DNA of 50,487 nucleotides, from positions 1 through 50,487 of the forward strand of contig DATLRX010000111.1 of assembly GCA_035534435.1 (NCBI GenBank), written 5' to 3'. A program made the translations under genes and the position numbers. This DNA comes from Palsa-851 sp035534435. Its GTDB lineage: Bacteria > Chloroflexota > Dormibacteria > Aeolococcales > Aeolococcaceae. A model generated the notes under the pieces. It was not told the DNA's origin and made no database searches. It was given only the letters and a program-made list of their open reading frames with translations. Shown piece by piece: positions 8,287 through 16,438 of this stretch; within the stretch, counting starts at the first letter, position 1; each line of letters starts with the position of its first letter.

Positions 8287-9732
8287 ATGGCCGACGAAAA
8301 GCGGATCACGGCGCAGAGCGAGGATTTCGATCGCTGGTACACCGACGTGGTTCGTCGTGCCGAACTTGCCGACTACTCGCCCGTGCGTGGCTGCATGGTC
8401 ATCCGCCCGTATGGGTTCGCGTTGTGGGAGAACATCCAGCGCGCGCTCGACGACATGATCAAGCGCACCGGCCACGAGAACATGTACTTCCCGTTGTTCA
8501 TTCCGGAGTCGTATCTCCAGAAGGAGGCGGACCATGTCGAGGGCTTCGATCCACAGGTTGCATGGGTGACACGGGGCGGGGGCAAGGACCTCGAGGAACG
8601 TCTCGCGGTGCGTCCCACGAGCGAAACGATCATCTGCTCGATGTACGCGGACTGGATCCATTCATGGCGCGACCTGCCGGTGAAGATCAACCAGTGGTGC
8701 AACGTCGTGCGCTGGGAGCACCGCACGCGACTCTTCCTGCGCACGACCGAGTTCCTCTGGCAGGAAGGGCACACATTTCATCAGCTCGACAGCGAGGCCG
8801 CGGAGGAGGTCGACACGATGCTCGACTGCTACCGCGAGCTGACGGAGGACTGGCTCGCCATCCCGGTGATCAAGGGGCGCAAGACCGAGTCGGAGAAGTT
8901 CCCGGGTGCGCGCTACACGGTGAGCATCGAGGCGATGATGGCCGACGGCTGGGCGCTGCAGTCAGGCACGTCGCACCACCTCGGGCAGAATTTCACGCAG
9001 GCATACGGGATCGCGTACAGCGACCGCGACAACCAGCGCCGGCATCCATTTCAGACGTCGTGGGGCCTGTCGGCACGCACGGTCGGAGCCGTGATCATGG
9101 CGCACGGCGACGACATGGGCCTCATCCTGCCGCCGAAGGTCTCGCCCATCCAGGTGATCGTCGTGCCGATCACGCGGAGCAACGACGAGTCGGGCGCCGC
9201 GGTGGTGGAGGAGGCCGTGAGGCGGATCGAGCGCGAGTGCCCTCCCGGAGTCCGCATCCGCGTGGATCGCCGCGAAGGGATGCGCCCCGGCGAGAAGTAC
9301 GCGCACTGGGAGTTGCGCGGTGTGCCGTTGCGGATCATCGTCGGTGCCAAGGATCTCGCCGACGGCAACGTGACCGTCGTCCATCGCGTCGACGGCAGCC
9401 AGGACGTGCGGCCGCTTGCCGGCCTGGCAACCTCGTTTCCCGACCTGCTGGCGACAGCGCAGCAGCTGATCTTCGAGCGCGCCAGGCAGCGCCTCGCGGA
9501 GCGCAGCGTCGACGCCTCGACCATCGACGAGCTCCAGGCCGCGTTCGCCGAGCGCCCGGTGTTTGCGACTGCGCCGTTCTGTAACACCCCCGCCTGCGAG
9601 GGCGTCGTGAAAGCGGCGGTCCACGCGCTCACGGTCCGGGTGCTCCGCGCCGACCGTCCCGGTGGCGGGGCGCCGTGCATCGCCTGCGGCGAGCCCGCCG
9701 AGTTCACCGCGCTGCTGGCTCGCTCCTACTGA
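8287..9732 (+). CDS. proS: Prolyl-tRNA synthetase, archaeal/eukaryotic type
   Basis: Class II synthetase charging tRNA-Pro. It is the form without the bacterial editing (INS) domain: the N-terminal region has FDRWYTDVVRRAELADYSPV, VRGCMVIRPYG and the motif 2 region RWEHRTRLFLRTTEFLWQEG with GHTFHQ, followed by an anticodon domain. The C-terminal domain has cysteines spaced C-x4-C and C-x2-C (FCNTPACEG, PCIACGEP), as in the zinc-containing ProRS of archaea, Thermus and some other bacteria. The 481-aa length fits this type. Its stop codon lies within a perfect hairpin shared with the convergent LysR gene. Confidence 0.96.
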   Translation: MADEKRITAQSEDFDRWYTDVVRRAELADYSPVRGCMVIRPYGFALWENIQRALDDMIKRTGHENMYFPLFIPESYLQKEADHVEGFDPQVAWVTRGGGKDLEERLAVRPTSETIICSMYADWIHSWRDLPVKINQWCNVVRWEHRTRLFLRTTEFLWQEGHTFHQLDSEAAEEVDTMLDCYRELTEDWLAIPVIKGRKTESEKFPGARYTVSIEAMMADGWALQSGTSHHLGQNFTQAYGIAYSDRDNQRRHPFQTSWGLSARTVGAVIMAHGDDMGLILPPKVSPIQVIVVPITRSNDESGAAVVEEAVRRIERECPPGVRIRVDRREGMRPGEKYAHWELRGVPLRIIVGAKDLADGNVTVVHRVDGSQDVRPLAGLATSFPDLLATAQQLIFERARQRLAERSVDASTIDELQAAFAERPVFATAPFCNTPACEGVVKAAVHALTVRVLRADRPGGGAPCIACGEPAEFTALLARSY

Positions 9733-9745
9733 CGCGAGGCGTCAG
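9729..9745. terminator. Perfect hairpin spanning two convergent stop codons
   Basis: CTGACGC-GAG-GCGTCAG is a perfect 7-bp inverted repeat with a 3-base loop. The proS stop (TGA, 9730-9732) lies in the left arm and the LysR stop (TCA on this strand, 9742-9744) in the right arm, so the convergent genes end within one palindrome. No T-tract follows on either strand, so it is at most a weak or non-canonical bidirectional terminator, or an mRNA 3'-end stabiliser. Confidence 0.45.
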
Positions 9746-10665
9746 GACTGATCGACCGCGATCCGCTTGAGGTGTGCCCAGAACGCCTCAACGGCAGGGG
9801 TGTGCAGGTCCCGGCGGCGCGCAGCGGCGAACGACTGCGAGACGCTCCGGCCGGGCAGCGGGATGATGACAAGCCTGCCGGCTGCGATGTCCTGCTCCAC
9901 CACCGAGCGGGGCATGGCCGCGAAACCGAGCCCGGCGAGCAGCGCCGCGTGCAGGGCGCCCTCCTCGAGCTCGAGGGTGTTCTCAGGGTCCACATGCGAA
10001 CCGAGCGCGTGAGCGGCGAGCGCCTCGGTGGCGCTGCCGCGCTCGTGGGCGAGATGGCGGTGGGTGACCAGGTCGCGGACCGCGGTCTTGCTCGACGCAA
10101 GCGGATGGTGGGCCGCCACGACGGTCACCAGCTGGGTGTGCTCGAGGACGACGGTCTCGACGCCGGGCACGCGGACCGATGACCCGGCCAGGATGATGTC
10201 CGCTCGGCCCTCGATGAGCATGTTCACGAGGGATCGCATCGGTGCCAGGGCGAGGCGCACGTTCACGTCCGGGTGATCGGCGACGAAGGGCGCCAGCCAG
10301 CCGGACAGGCGGTGCGCGCCCATGACACGCCCGGCGGCGACGGTGAGCTCACCGCGCTCGAACGCCAGGTAGCCGGCCCGGAGCTCCTCGATCTGGCCCA
10401 CGTCCTCGAGGACCCTGACCGCGAGCTGGCGGAGTGCCCGCCCGACATCGGTGAGCTGGACGTTGCGGCCGACCCGCTGGAGGAGGGGCAGGCCGAGAGT
10501 CGCCTCAAGCCGGCGGACGACGCCGCTGACGGACCCCTGGGAGAGGCCGAGGGCTTCCGCCGCCGCGGTCACGTGCTCGCGTTCCGCGACCGCGAGGAAG
10601 GTGTGCAGCTGGTCGAGCGTGACCCGGGGCCGGGGATGCCTCGGCCGAGCCGGCGGCGTGCGCAC
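9742..10665 (-). CDS. LysR-family transcriptional regulator
   Basis: DNA-binding regulator with an N-terminal winged helix-turn-helix (about residues 16-75; LDQLHTFLAVAEREHVTAAA, then ALGLSQGSVSGVVRRLEA) and a periplasmic-binding-like effector domain to residue 307. The start is GTG at 10665; residue 15 is a GTC valine and cannot be a start. It is the third gene of the minus-strand string sat-cysC-lysR, only 7 bases after cysC, so it is probably co-transcribed rather than divergent as LysR genes often are. The context suggests control of sulfate activation, but the effector is unknown and the specific CysB identity is not supported. Confidence 0.9.
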   Translation of the reverse strand: MRTPPARPRHPRPRVTLDQLHTFLAVAEREHVTAAAEALGLSQGSVSGVVRRLEATLGLPLLQRVGRNVQLTDVGRALRQLAVRVLEDVGQIEELRAGYLAFERGELTVAAGRVMGAHRLSGWLAPFVADHPDVNVRLALAPMRSLVNMLIEGRADIILAGSSVRVPGVETVVLEHTQLVTVVAAHHPLASSKTAVRDLVTHRHLAHERGSATEALAAHALGSHVDPENTLELEEGALHAALLAGLGFAAMPRSVVEQDIAAGRLVIIPLPGRSVSQSFAAARRRDLHTPAVEAFWAHLKRIAVDQS

Positions 10666-10672
10666 TGCGGCG

Positions 10673-11215
10673 TCAGCCGCGAGTCGCCGGTGCGGGGAGG
10701 AGCCCGCTCGCCTCGATGGCCGCCAGTACCAGGGCGACCGACTCGTCGACAGTCTGCGAGCCGCTGTCGACGATCACGTCGGGGTTCTCGGGGGCCTCGT
10801 ACGGATCCGACACGCCGGTGAAGTGCGCGATCTCGCCGGCGAGTGCCTTCTTGTACAGCCCCTTGACATCGCGCTCGGAGAGCACGTCGATGGAGCAGCT
10901 CACGTAGACCTCGATGAAGCGTCCGATGCGACGGCGCACCTCGGCGCGGGTGTCGCTGTACGGTGAGATCGCCGCGGTGATGGCGACCACGCCGTTGCGG
11001 GTGAGCAACTCGGCGACGAAGCCGATGCGGCGGATGTTGATGTCGCGGTCTTCCTTGCTGTAGCCGAGCCCCGCGCTGAGGGTCTGGCGAACCTCGTCGC
11101 CGTCGAGGACTTCGACACGGAGGCCCTGCTCGCGAAGGGTTGTCGCGACCCGCTGTCCGATTGTGGACTTGCCGGCGCCCGAGAGCCCGGTGAACCAGAT
11201 GGTCAGGCCGCTCAT
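10673..11215 (-). CDS. cysC: Adenylyl-sulfate kinase (APS kinase)
   Basis: Phosphorylates APS to PAPS, the second step of sulfate activation. The Walker A loop is FTGLSGAGKST (residues 8-18), followed by VLDGDEVR and LGYSKEDRDINIRRIGFVAE, all diagnostic of APS kinases. ATG at 11215 overlaps the sat stop by ATGA and gives 180 aa, a normal length; the longer open frame upstream is an Arg/Pro-rich read-through of sat. The neighbours sat and a LysR gene form one operon. No PAPS reductase or sulfotransferase is encoded in this window. Confidence 0.95.
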   Translation of the reverse strand: MSGLTIWFTGLSGAGKSTIGQRVATTLREQGLRVEVLDGDEVRQTLSAGLGYSKEDRDINIRRIGFVAELLTRNGVVAITAAISPYSDTRAEVRRRIGRFIEVYVSCSIDVLSERDVKGLYKKALAGEIAHFTGVSDPYEAPENPDVIVDSGSQTVDESVALVLAAIEASGLLPAPATRG

Positions 11216-12408
11216 GACACCGCCGCGGCCGCTTCGGCGTATGCGGCGTGGAGGATCTCCGCAACTTCGGGGCGGGTGAACTCGTGGGGGATGGCGTCTC
11301 CTCGGGTGAGCATCTCGCGAACGCGGGTCCCGCTGAGGATCACGCGGTCGTCGGCGCCGTGTGGGCATGTCTTGGTGCTGGCCATGCTCTCGCAGGCCTT
11401 GCAGTAGAAGGTGTGTTCGAACTTGTACGCCTCGAAGCCGAGGCGATCGGCGCCGCCCAGCTCGTCGAAGAGCATCTGCGCGTCGTAGGTACCGTAGTAC
11501 GTGCCGACACCGGCCGCATCGCGTCCGATGATGAAGTGCGAGCAGCCGTAGTTCCTGCGCACCTGGCCGTGATAGACGGCCTCGCGCGGGCCGGCGTAGC
11601 GCATGGCGCCCGGGAAGATGCCGAGCACGACGCGATTCGGCGGATAGTAGCGGTCGAGCAGCACGCGGTAGCAGTCCATGCGCACCTCGAAGGGAACATC
11701 GTCGCCCTTGGTCGCGCCCGACAGCGGATGGAGCAGCAGGCCGTCGACCTGTTCGAGCGCCACCTTGGTGAGGTACTCGTGCGCCCGGTGCACGGGGTTG
11801 CGCGTCTGGAAGCCGACCACCGTCGACCAGCCACGTTCCTTGAACGCCGCCCGCGTCTCCGCAGGGGTGGACAGGACATCGCCGGCCGGCCGCGGGGCGA
11901 CCCGGACAGCGCCGGCGACGACGGTGGGGCCCTGCGCGAACATCGCCGCGACTCCCGGGTGCGCCTGATCGGTGGTGCGGAACACCTCGCTCGCCTCTTT
12001 CTCGAGGTCACGATCGAAGACTTCGTCGACGGTGAGGACTCCGACCAAGCGGTTGCTGTCGTCGCGAAGCGCGACAACGGCGCCTTCCTTGAGCCCGCGT
12101 CCCTCGTCCCCTGCCGGCAGGGTGATCGGCAACGTCCACGGGGTGCCGTCGCCAAGCTCGGCTCGCTCGACGACGCTCTCGTAGTCACTGCGCCGCTGGA
12201 ACCCGGTCAGTGGCGAATACGCTCCGCTGCCGAGCAATGCGGCATCGGCGGCGGCGGTTCCGGAGATGCGCAACGACGTCATGTGCGCCGCGCGCGCGTC
12301 AACATCTGCAAGCTCTTCTGCGCTCATCAGCAGATCGACGAGCGCTCCACCGAGCGGTGAAACCAGATCCGTCTCACCCGCCTGGGGCGCGCGTGATTCC
12401 GAGGTCAT
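11212..12408 (-). CDS. sat: Sulfate adenylyltransferase (ATP sulfurylase)
   Basis: Makes adenylyl sulfate (APS) from ATP and sulfate. It is of the homo-oligomeric Sat/MET3 type: FQTRNPVHRAHEYL carries the HxxH nucleotide motif, followed by GATKGDDVP, GIFPGAMRYAGPREA and FIIGRDAAGVG. A cysteine set near the C-terminus (FYCKACESMASTKTCPHG) matches the zinc site of bacterial and archaeal members. The 398 aa length is normal and no fused APS kinase is present; cysC is instead a separate overlapping gene. The ATG at 12408 lies 7 bases downstream (on the minus strand) of TAAACT, so the mRNA may be leaderless. Confidence 0.96.
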   Translation of the reverse strand: MTSESRAPQAGETDLVSPLGGALVDLLMSAEELADVDARAAHMTSLRISGTAAADAALLGSGAYSPLTGFQRRSDYESVVERAELGDGTPWTLPITLPAGDEGRGLKEGAVVALRDDSNRLVGVLTVDEVFDRDLEKEASEVFRTTDQAHPGVAAMFAQGPTVVAGAVRVAPRPAGDVLSTPAETRAAFKERGWSTVVGFQTRNPVHRAHEYLTKVALEQVDGLLLHPLSGATKGDDVPFEVRMDCYRVLLDRYYPPNRVVLGIFPGAMRYAGPREAVYHGQVRRNYGCSHFIIGRDAAGVGTYYGTYDAQMLFDELGGADRLGFEAYKFEHTFYCKACESMASTKTCPHGADDRVILSGTRVREMLTRGDAIPHEFTRPEVAEILHAAYAEAAAAVS

Positions 12409-12415
12409 TTTGGCC

Positions 12416-12421
12416 AGTTTA
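12416..12421 (-). promoter_or_regulatory. Putative -10 box for sat operon, leaderless type
   Basis: Read on the minus strand this is TAAACT, followed by seven bases and the sat ATG, with no Shine-Dalgarno. No good -35 hexamer is visible. It lies in the 178-base divergent region (12409-12586) between sat and rel, which otherwise shows no gene. Confidence 0.45.
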
Positions 12422-12549
12422 CCGGGTCAGTCCCTGAAGACCGCCTGCCGTCACCGCGCGCGTGGCGTTCAGTGTGGTCGTTCAACGGTTTCGCCACATT
12501 CTGGAAACTGCTCGAGCGGCTCGCGGGTGCGCGCGTATCGGCGAAGGGT

Positions 12550-12576
12550 TTGAACGTGGCGATCCCGCTCTACACT
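12550..12576 (+). promoter_or_regulatory. Putative promoter of rel
   Basis: TTGAAC (12550-12555) and TACACT (12571-12576) are separated by 15 bases, resembling a housekeeping sigma promoter. The rel GTG begins 10 bases after the -10 box, so the predicted transcript has almost no leader. AAGG at 12581-12584 lies close to the start but would sit at or before the predicted transcription start. Confidence 0.5.
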
Positions 12577-12586
12577 CGACAAGGCA

Positions 12587-14719
12587 GTGCCCATCACCGA
12601 GCTCATGGAGCGCATCGACTACCTCCCCGAGGAGGATCGGGCTGCGATTCGCCGTGCCTTCGAGGTTGCCGACCGCGCGCACGCCGGCCAGTCCCGGCTC
12701 AGCGGCGAGCCCTACATCGAGCACCCGCTCGCGGTGGCGGGCATCCTCGCTGATCTGCGCCTCGATCCCGAGACGGTCATCGCCGCGCTGCTCCACGACA
12801 CCGTCGAGGACACCGTCGTCACCCGCGAGGAGGTCCGTGATCTCTTCGGGGAGCAGGTTGCCAAGCTCGTCGACGGAGTCACGAAGCTCGGCAAGATCCA
12901 CGTGCGAAGCGCCGAGGAGCATCAGGCCGAGAACATCCGCAAGATGCTCGTCGCCATGGCCGAGGACATCCGCGTGGTCCTCATCAAGCTCGGCGACCGC
13001 CTCCACAACATGCGCACCGTCAGCGCTCACACCGCGGAGCGCCGTCTTCGCATCAGTCGCGAGACGCTCGACATCTACGCGCCGCTCGCGCACCGGCTCG
13101 GCATCTGGGAGATCAAGGGCGAGCTCGAGGACCTGGCGTTCGTGCAGCTCGACCCCGACAACTACCAGCTGATCGAGGCGCGCCTCGCGAGCACGCGCGA
13201 GCAGCGTGACGAGTTCGTTCGCGACGTCACCGAGATCCTCGCGCGCGAGTTCGCGCCGCTTGGCGTGCACGCCGAGATCTCAGGGCGCACCAAGCACATG
13301 TACAGCATCCACGAGAAGATGGTGCGCGGGCAGAAGGAATTCGGTGAGATCTACGACATCATCGCCATCCGCGTCCTCGTGGACTCCATCAAGGATTGCT
13401 ACGGCGCGCTCGGCATCGTGCATTCGATGTGGAAGCCGCTGCCGGGGCGGTTCAAGGACTACATCGCGATGCCGAAAGGCAACGGCTATCAGTCGTTGCA
13501 CACCACGGTGCTGTCGCACACGGGCGAGCCCATGGAGGTGCAGATCCGGACGCAGGAGATGCACGAGACCTCGGAGTACGGGGTCGCGGCGCACTGGCGA
13601 TACAAGGGACCGCAGGACGGCGGACGCATCGATGAGCGTTTCACGTGGCTCCGCCTCCTCATGGACTGGCAGAAGGAGGTCCTCGACGCCGAGGCCTTCG
13701 TCAACACCGTCAAAGTCGACATCTTCCAGGACGAGGTCTTCGTCTTCACGCCGCGCGGCGACGTTCGCTCGCTGCCGCAGGGCTCGACGCCGGTCGATTT
13801 CGCGTACCGCATCCACACCGACGTCGGGCACGCGTGCATCGGCGCGAAGGTGAACGGGCGCATGGTGCCGCTCGATCACCGCCTCGAGAACGGCGAGATC
13901 GTCGAGGTGCTGACGACCAAGGGTGCGCACGGTCCATCGCGCGACTGGCTCAACTTCGTGAAGACGTCGAGCGCCCGGGAGAAGATCCGGCAATGGTTCA
14001 AGCGCGAGCGCCGTGACGAGAACATCCAGAAGGGCCGGGAGATGCTGGACAAGGAGTTCCGCCGTCTGCGGCAGATGGCGCTGAACAGCGTCAAGGATGA
14101 GCAGCTCCTCGAGCTTGCCCAGGAGTTCAAGGTCGCCACGGTCGACGACTTCGTCGCCGCCATCGGGTATGGCGACATCAGCGCGCGCAGCGCCGTCCTG
14201 CGGTTCGGCGCCGACGAGCAGCAGACCGACGACGACCGCATCCTCGGCATCCCGCTGACGAGCACGCCCGCACCGACCGGACACGTGCGCGTGCACGGCC
14301 ACGTCGACATGCTGACGACGCTCGCACACTGCTGCAAACCGGTCGCGGGCGACATCATCCGTGGCTACGTCACGCGCGGCAAAGGCGTGACGGTGCATCG
14401 CGCGGACTGCGTGAACGTCCGGAACGCCTCGGACGTCGAGCGAATCGTCGACGTCGAGTGGGAGACCGGAGCGCGCCAGGTGTATCCCGTCAGCATCAAG
14501 ATCGAGGCCTGGGACCGCACCGGGCTGCTGCGCGACATCGCGGCGGTCATCGCGGAGTCGAAGATCAACCTGAGCGGCGCCGACGTGCAGGTGTACGACG
14601 ACAAGACCGCGGTGATCAGCACGATCGTCGAGATCCAGAACCTGTCCCAGCTCAGCCGCCTGCTCGAGCGACTCGAGGCGGTGCGAGACGTGCACACGGT
14701 GGCGCGCGACTCGGGCTGA
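12587..14719 (+). CDS. rel: Bifunctional (p)ppGpp synthetase/hydrolase
   Basis: Stringent-response enzyme that makes and degrades (p)ppGpp. Domains in order: HD hydrolase (about residues 25-180, with ALLHDTVEDT and LIKLGDRLHNMRT), synthetase (about 230-340, with GRTKHMYSIHEKM, YDIIAIRVLV, and MPKGNGYQSLHTTV), TGS (about 385-445), a zinc/CC region (TLAHCCKPVAGD) and a C-terminal ACT domain. The loop reads PGRFKDYIAMPK; an RFKD motif there marks bifunctional enzymes, not synthetase-only RelA, and the HD residues are intact. The start is GTG 12587; ATG at 12605 is an alternative. A promoter-like TTGAAC/TACACT pair precedes it. Confidence 0.96.
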   Translation: MPITELMERIDYLPEEDRAAIRRAFEVADRAHAGQSRLSGEPYIEHPLAVAGILADLRLDPETVIAALLHDTVEDTVVTREEVRDLFGEQVAKLVDGVTKLGKIHVRSAEEHQAENIRKMLVAMAEDIRVVLIKLGDRLHNMRTVSAHTAERRLRISRETLDIYAPLAHRLGIWEIKGELEDLAFVQLDPDNYQLIEARLASTREQRDEFVRDVTEILAREFAPLGVHAEISGRTKHMYSIHEKMVRGQKEFGEIYDIIAIRVLVDSIKDCYGALGIVHSMWKPLPGRFKDYIAMPKGNGYQSLHTTVLSHTGEPMEVQIRTQEMHETSEYGVAAHWRYKGPQDGGRIDERFTWLRLLMDWQKEVLDAEAFVNTVKVDIFQDEVFVFTPRGDVRSLPQGSTPVDFAYRIHTDVGHACIGAKVNGRMVPLDHRLENGEIVEVLTTKGAHGPSRDWLNFVKTSSAREKIRQWFKRERRDENIQKGREMLDKEFRRLRQMALNSVKDEQLLELAQEFKVATVDDFVAAIGYGDISARSAVLRFGADEQQTDDDRILGIPLTSTPAPTGHVRVHGHVDMLTTLAHCCKPVAGDIIRGYVTRGKGVTVHRADCVNVRNASDVERIVDVEWETGARQVYPVSIKIEAWDRTGLLRDIAAVIAESKINLSGADVQVYDDKTAVISTIVEIQNLSQLSRLLERLEAVRDVHTVARDSG

Positions 14720-15117
14720 GCCGGACGCTGCCCGCGCGACAGCCACGTGTCGCGCCTCGGAGCGACGCTGCGTGCATCGAACCGCGCACACGACTCCGCC
14801 TCATCGAACTGGCCGCCGGCGAGCTCCTCCAATCGGAGACCAACGGCTCGATGCTGCTCGCCGCGACCGACCCGGCTGCGGAGCCCCTCGTGGTCACCGC
14901 CGCGGGATGCAGTGTCTTCGTCGCGGTGGGGACGCGCGCACCGATGTTGATGACCGTGGCCGCGCTTCGACCCCGCGGCGCCGGCGGCCCGAGGGCCCTC
15001 GCCGTCAGTTGCGACCGTGCCTTGCGAATCGTCAACGGCCTCCCCGACGATTTCGTCATGAGGCTTTCCTTCGACGTGGCTGCGAACGCGGCGAGGTTTC
15101 CCGGCCTCCTGGCCTGA
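14716..15117 (+). CDS. Uncharacterised small protein, start uncertain
   Basis: The frame ending at 15117 has strong third-position G/C bias and protein-like composition from at least 14761 onward (RLRLIELAAGELLQ, VVTAAGCSVFVAVGTRAPM, LRIVNGLPDDFVMRLSFDV). It has no ATG or GTG near the rel stop: the first ATG is at 14851 (88 aa). However, a CTG at 14716 overlaps the rel stop as CTGA, the same 4-nt geometry as the ATGA/GTGA junctions seen throughout this window, and would give 133 aa. I do not recognise the family. If it is not a gene, 14720-15166 is an empty 447-base stretch. It could also be a decayed gene that lost its start. Confidence 0.4.
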   Translation: MSRTLPARQPRVAPRSDAACIEPRTRLRLIELAAGELLQSETNGSMLLAATDPAAEPLVVTAAGCSVFVAVGTRAPMLMTVAALRPRGAGGPRALAVSCDRALRIVNGLPDDFVMRLSFDVAANAARFPGLLA

Positions 15118-15151
15118 CGGCGCCTCAGGGGGCATTGCGGCCGGGAGCCCG

Positions 15152-15157
15152 TACACT
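15152..15157 (+). promoter_or_regulatory. Putative -10 box for hisS, leaderless type
   Basis: TACACT is followed by nine bases and the hisS ATG, with no Shine-Dalgarno between. It is the same hexamer as before rel. No -35 at normal spacing is evident (TTGCGG at 15135 is too close). Confidence 0.5.
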
Positions 15158-15166
15158 CGGACGCCT

Positions 15167-16438
15167 ATGCCTGAGATCGCGGCGCCGCGCGGGACGCGCG
15201 ACATCCTGCCGGACGAGTTCGCCGCTCGCACGTGGTTGCTCGACATCCACCGCTCGGTGGTGGAGTCGTTCGGCTACCGGCCGATCGAGACGCCGGTCAT
15301 CGAGGCGACGGAGCTCTTCAGCCGCGGCATGGGGGCGGACACGGACGTCGTCGACAAGCAGATGTTCACGTTCGAGGACCGCGGCGGGAGGTCGCTGACG
15401 CTCAGACCCGAGGGGACCGCCGGCGCGCTCCGGGCCGTGCTCAGCGCGCACCTCGATCAGGAGATCCGGCCGGTGCGCGTGCACTACGCGGGGCCGTTCT
15501 TCCGCGCCGAGCGGCCGCAGGCCGGCCGGCAACACCAGTTCACCCAGGTCGGCATCGAGTGCATCGGCGACCGGTCTCCCGAGCTGGACGTCGAGATCAT
15601 CGAGGTCGCGTGGCGGTTCTTCGAGGCACTCGGTATCGGCGGGATCCAGTTGCAGCTCAACTCCCTCGGCCGCCCGGAGGACCGGGCGCGCTACCGGACA
15701 GCGCTCGTCGCGTACTACACGCCGCTCGAGGCGTCGCTCTGCGACGACTGCAGGCGCCGCCTGCACACCAACCCGCTCCGGCTCCTCGACTGCAAGCGCG
15801 ACGCCGCGCTCGTGGAGGGAGCCCCGCTGCTCTGGGATTCGCTCGACCGCGACAGCCGCGACTATCTCACCGCGGTCATGCGCGACCTCGAAGCCGCCGG
15901 CATCGACGCGATCCGGAACGACCGGCTCGTCCGAGGGCTCGACTACTACAGCGACACCGTCTTCGAGTTCTGGCACGACACGCTGCACGGCGCGCAGAGC
16001 TCGCTCGGCGGGGGAGGCCGCTACGACGGCCTCGCCGAGCTGCTCGGGTTTCCAGCCGCCCAGGCGACCGGGTACGCGCTCGGCGTGGAGCGCATCCTCA
16101 TGGTCGCGCGGGCGCTGGGTACCGTCCCCGAAGCCGGCAGCATCGCGGACGTGCTCGTCTGCTCGGTCGAGCCCGCACAGGCCGAGAACGCCGCCGGCGT
16201 CGCTCGCCTGATCCGACGCGGCGGCACGCGCACGGTGCTCGATGTCGCCGATCGCCGGCTCGATCGCAAGCTGCGCGGCGCGGGCCGCATCGGCGCCCGC
16301 GTTGCAGTCATCATTGGCGAGAACGAAGTCGCCGCCGACAGCGCGGTGGTGCGCGACCTCGACGGCCGCAATCAGCAGACGGTACCGGCGGCTGAGCTCG
16401 TGGACACCGTCGATCGCATCGTCAGAGGAGAGCCGTGA
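15167..16438 (+). CDS. hisS: Histidyl-tRNA synthetase
   Basis: Class II synthetase charging tRNA-His. It starts with PRGTRDILPDE and shows TPVIEATELFSRGMG, motif 2 around LRPEGTAGALRAVL and YAGPFFRAERPQAGRQHQF, the histidine motif VRGLDYYSDTVFEF, motif 3 LGGGGRYDGL, and a C-terminal anticodon domain. The 423-aa length is normal. The ATG at 15167 is nine bases after a TACACT box. It is coupled to aspS by GTGA; the hisS-aspS pair is widespread in bacteria. Confidence 0.97.
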   Translation: MPEIAAPRGTRDILPDEFAARTWLLDIHRSVVESFGYRPIETPVIEATELFSRGMGADTDVVDKQMFTFEDRGGRSLTLRPEGTAGALRAVLSAHLDQEIRPVRVHYAGPFFRAERPQAGRQHQFTQVGIECIGDRSPELDVEIIEVAWRFFEALGIGGIQLQLNSLGRPEDRARYRTALVAYYTPLEASLCDDCRRRLHTNPLRLLDCKRDAALVEGAPLLWDSLDRDSRDYLTAVMRDLEAAGIDAIRNDRLVRGLDYYSDTVFEFWHDTLHGAQSSLGGGGRYDGLAELLGFPAAQATGYALGVERILMVARALGTVPEAGSIADVLVCSVEPAQAENAAGVARLIRRGGTRTVLDVADRRLDRKLRGAGRIGARVAVIIGENEVAADSAVVRDLDGRNQQTVPAAELVDTVDRIVRGEP

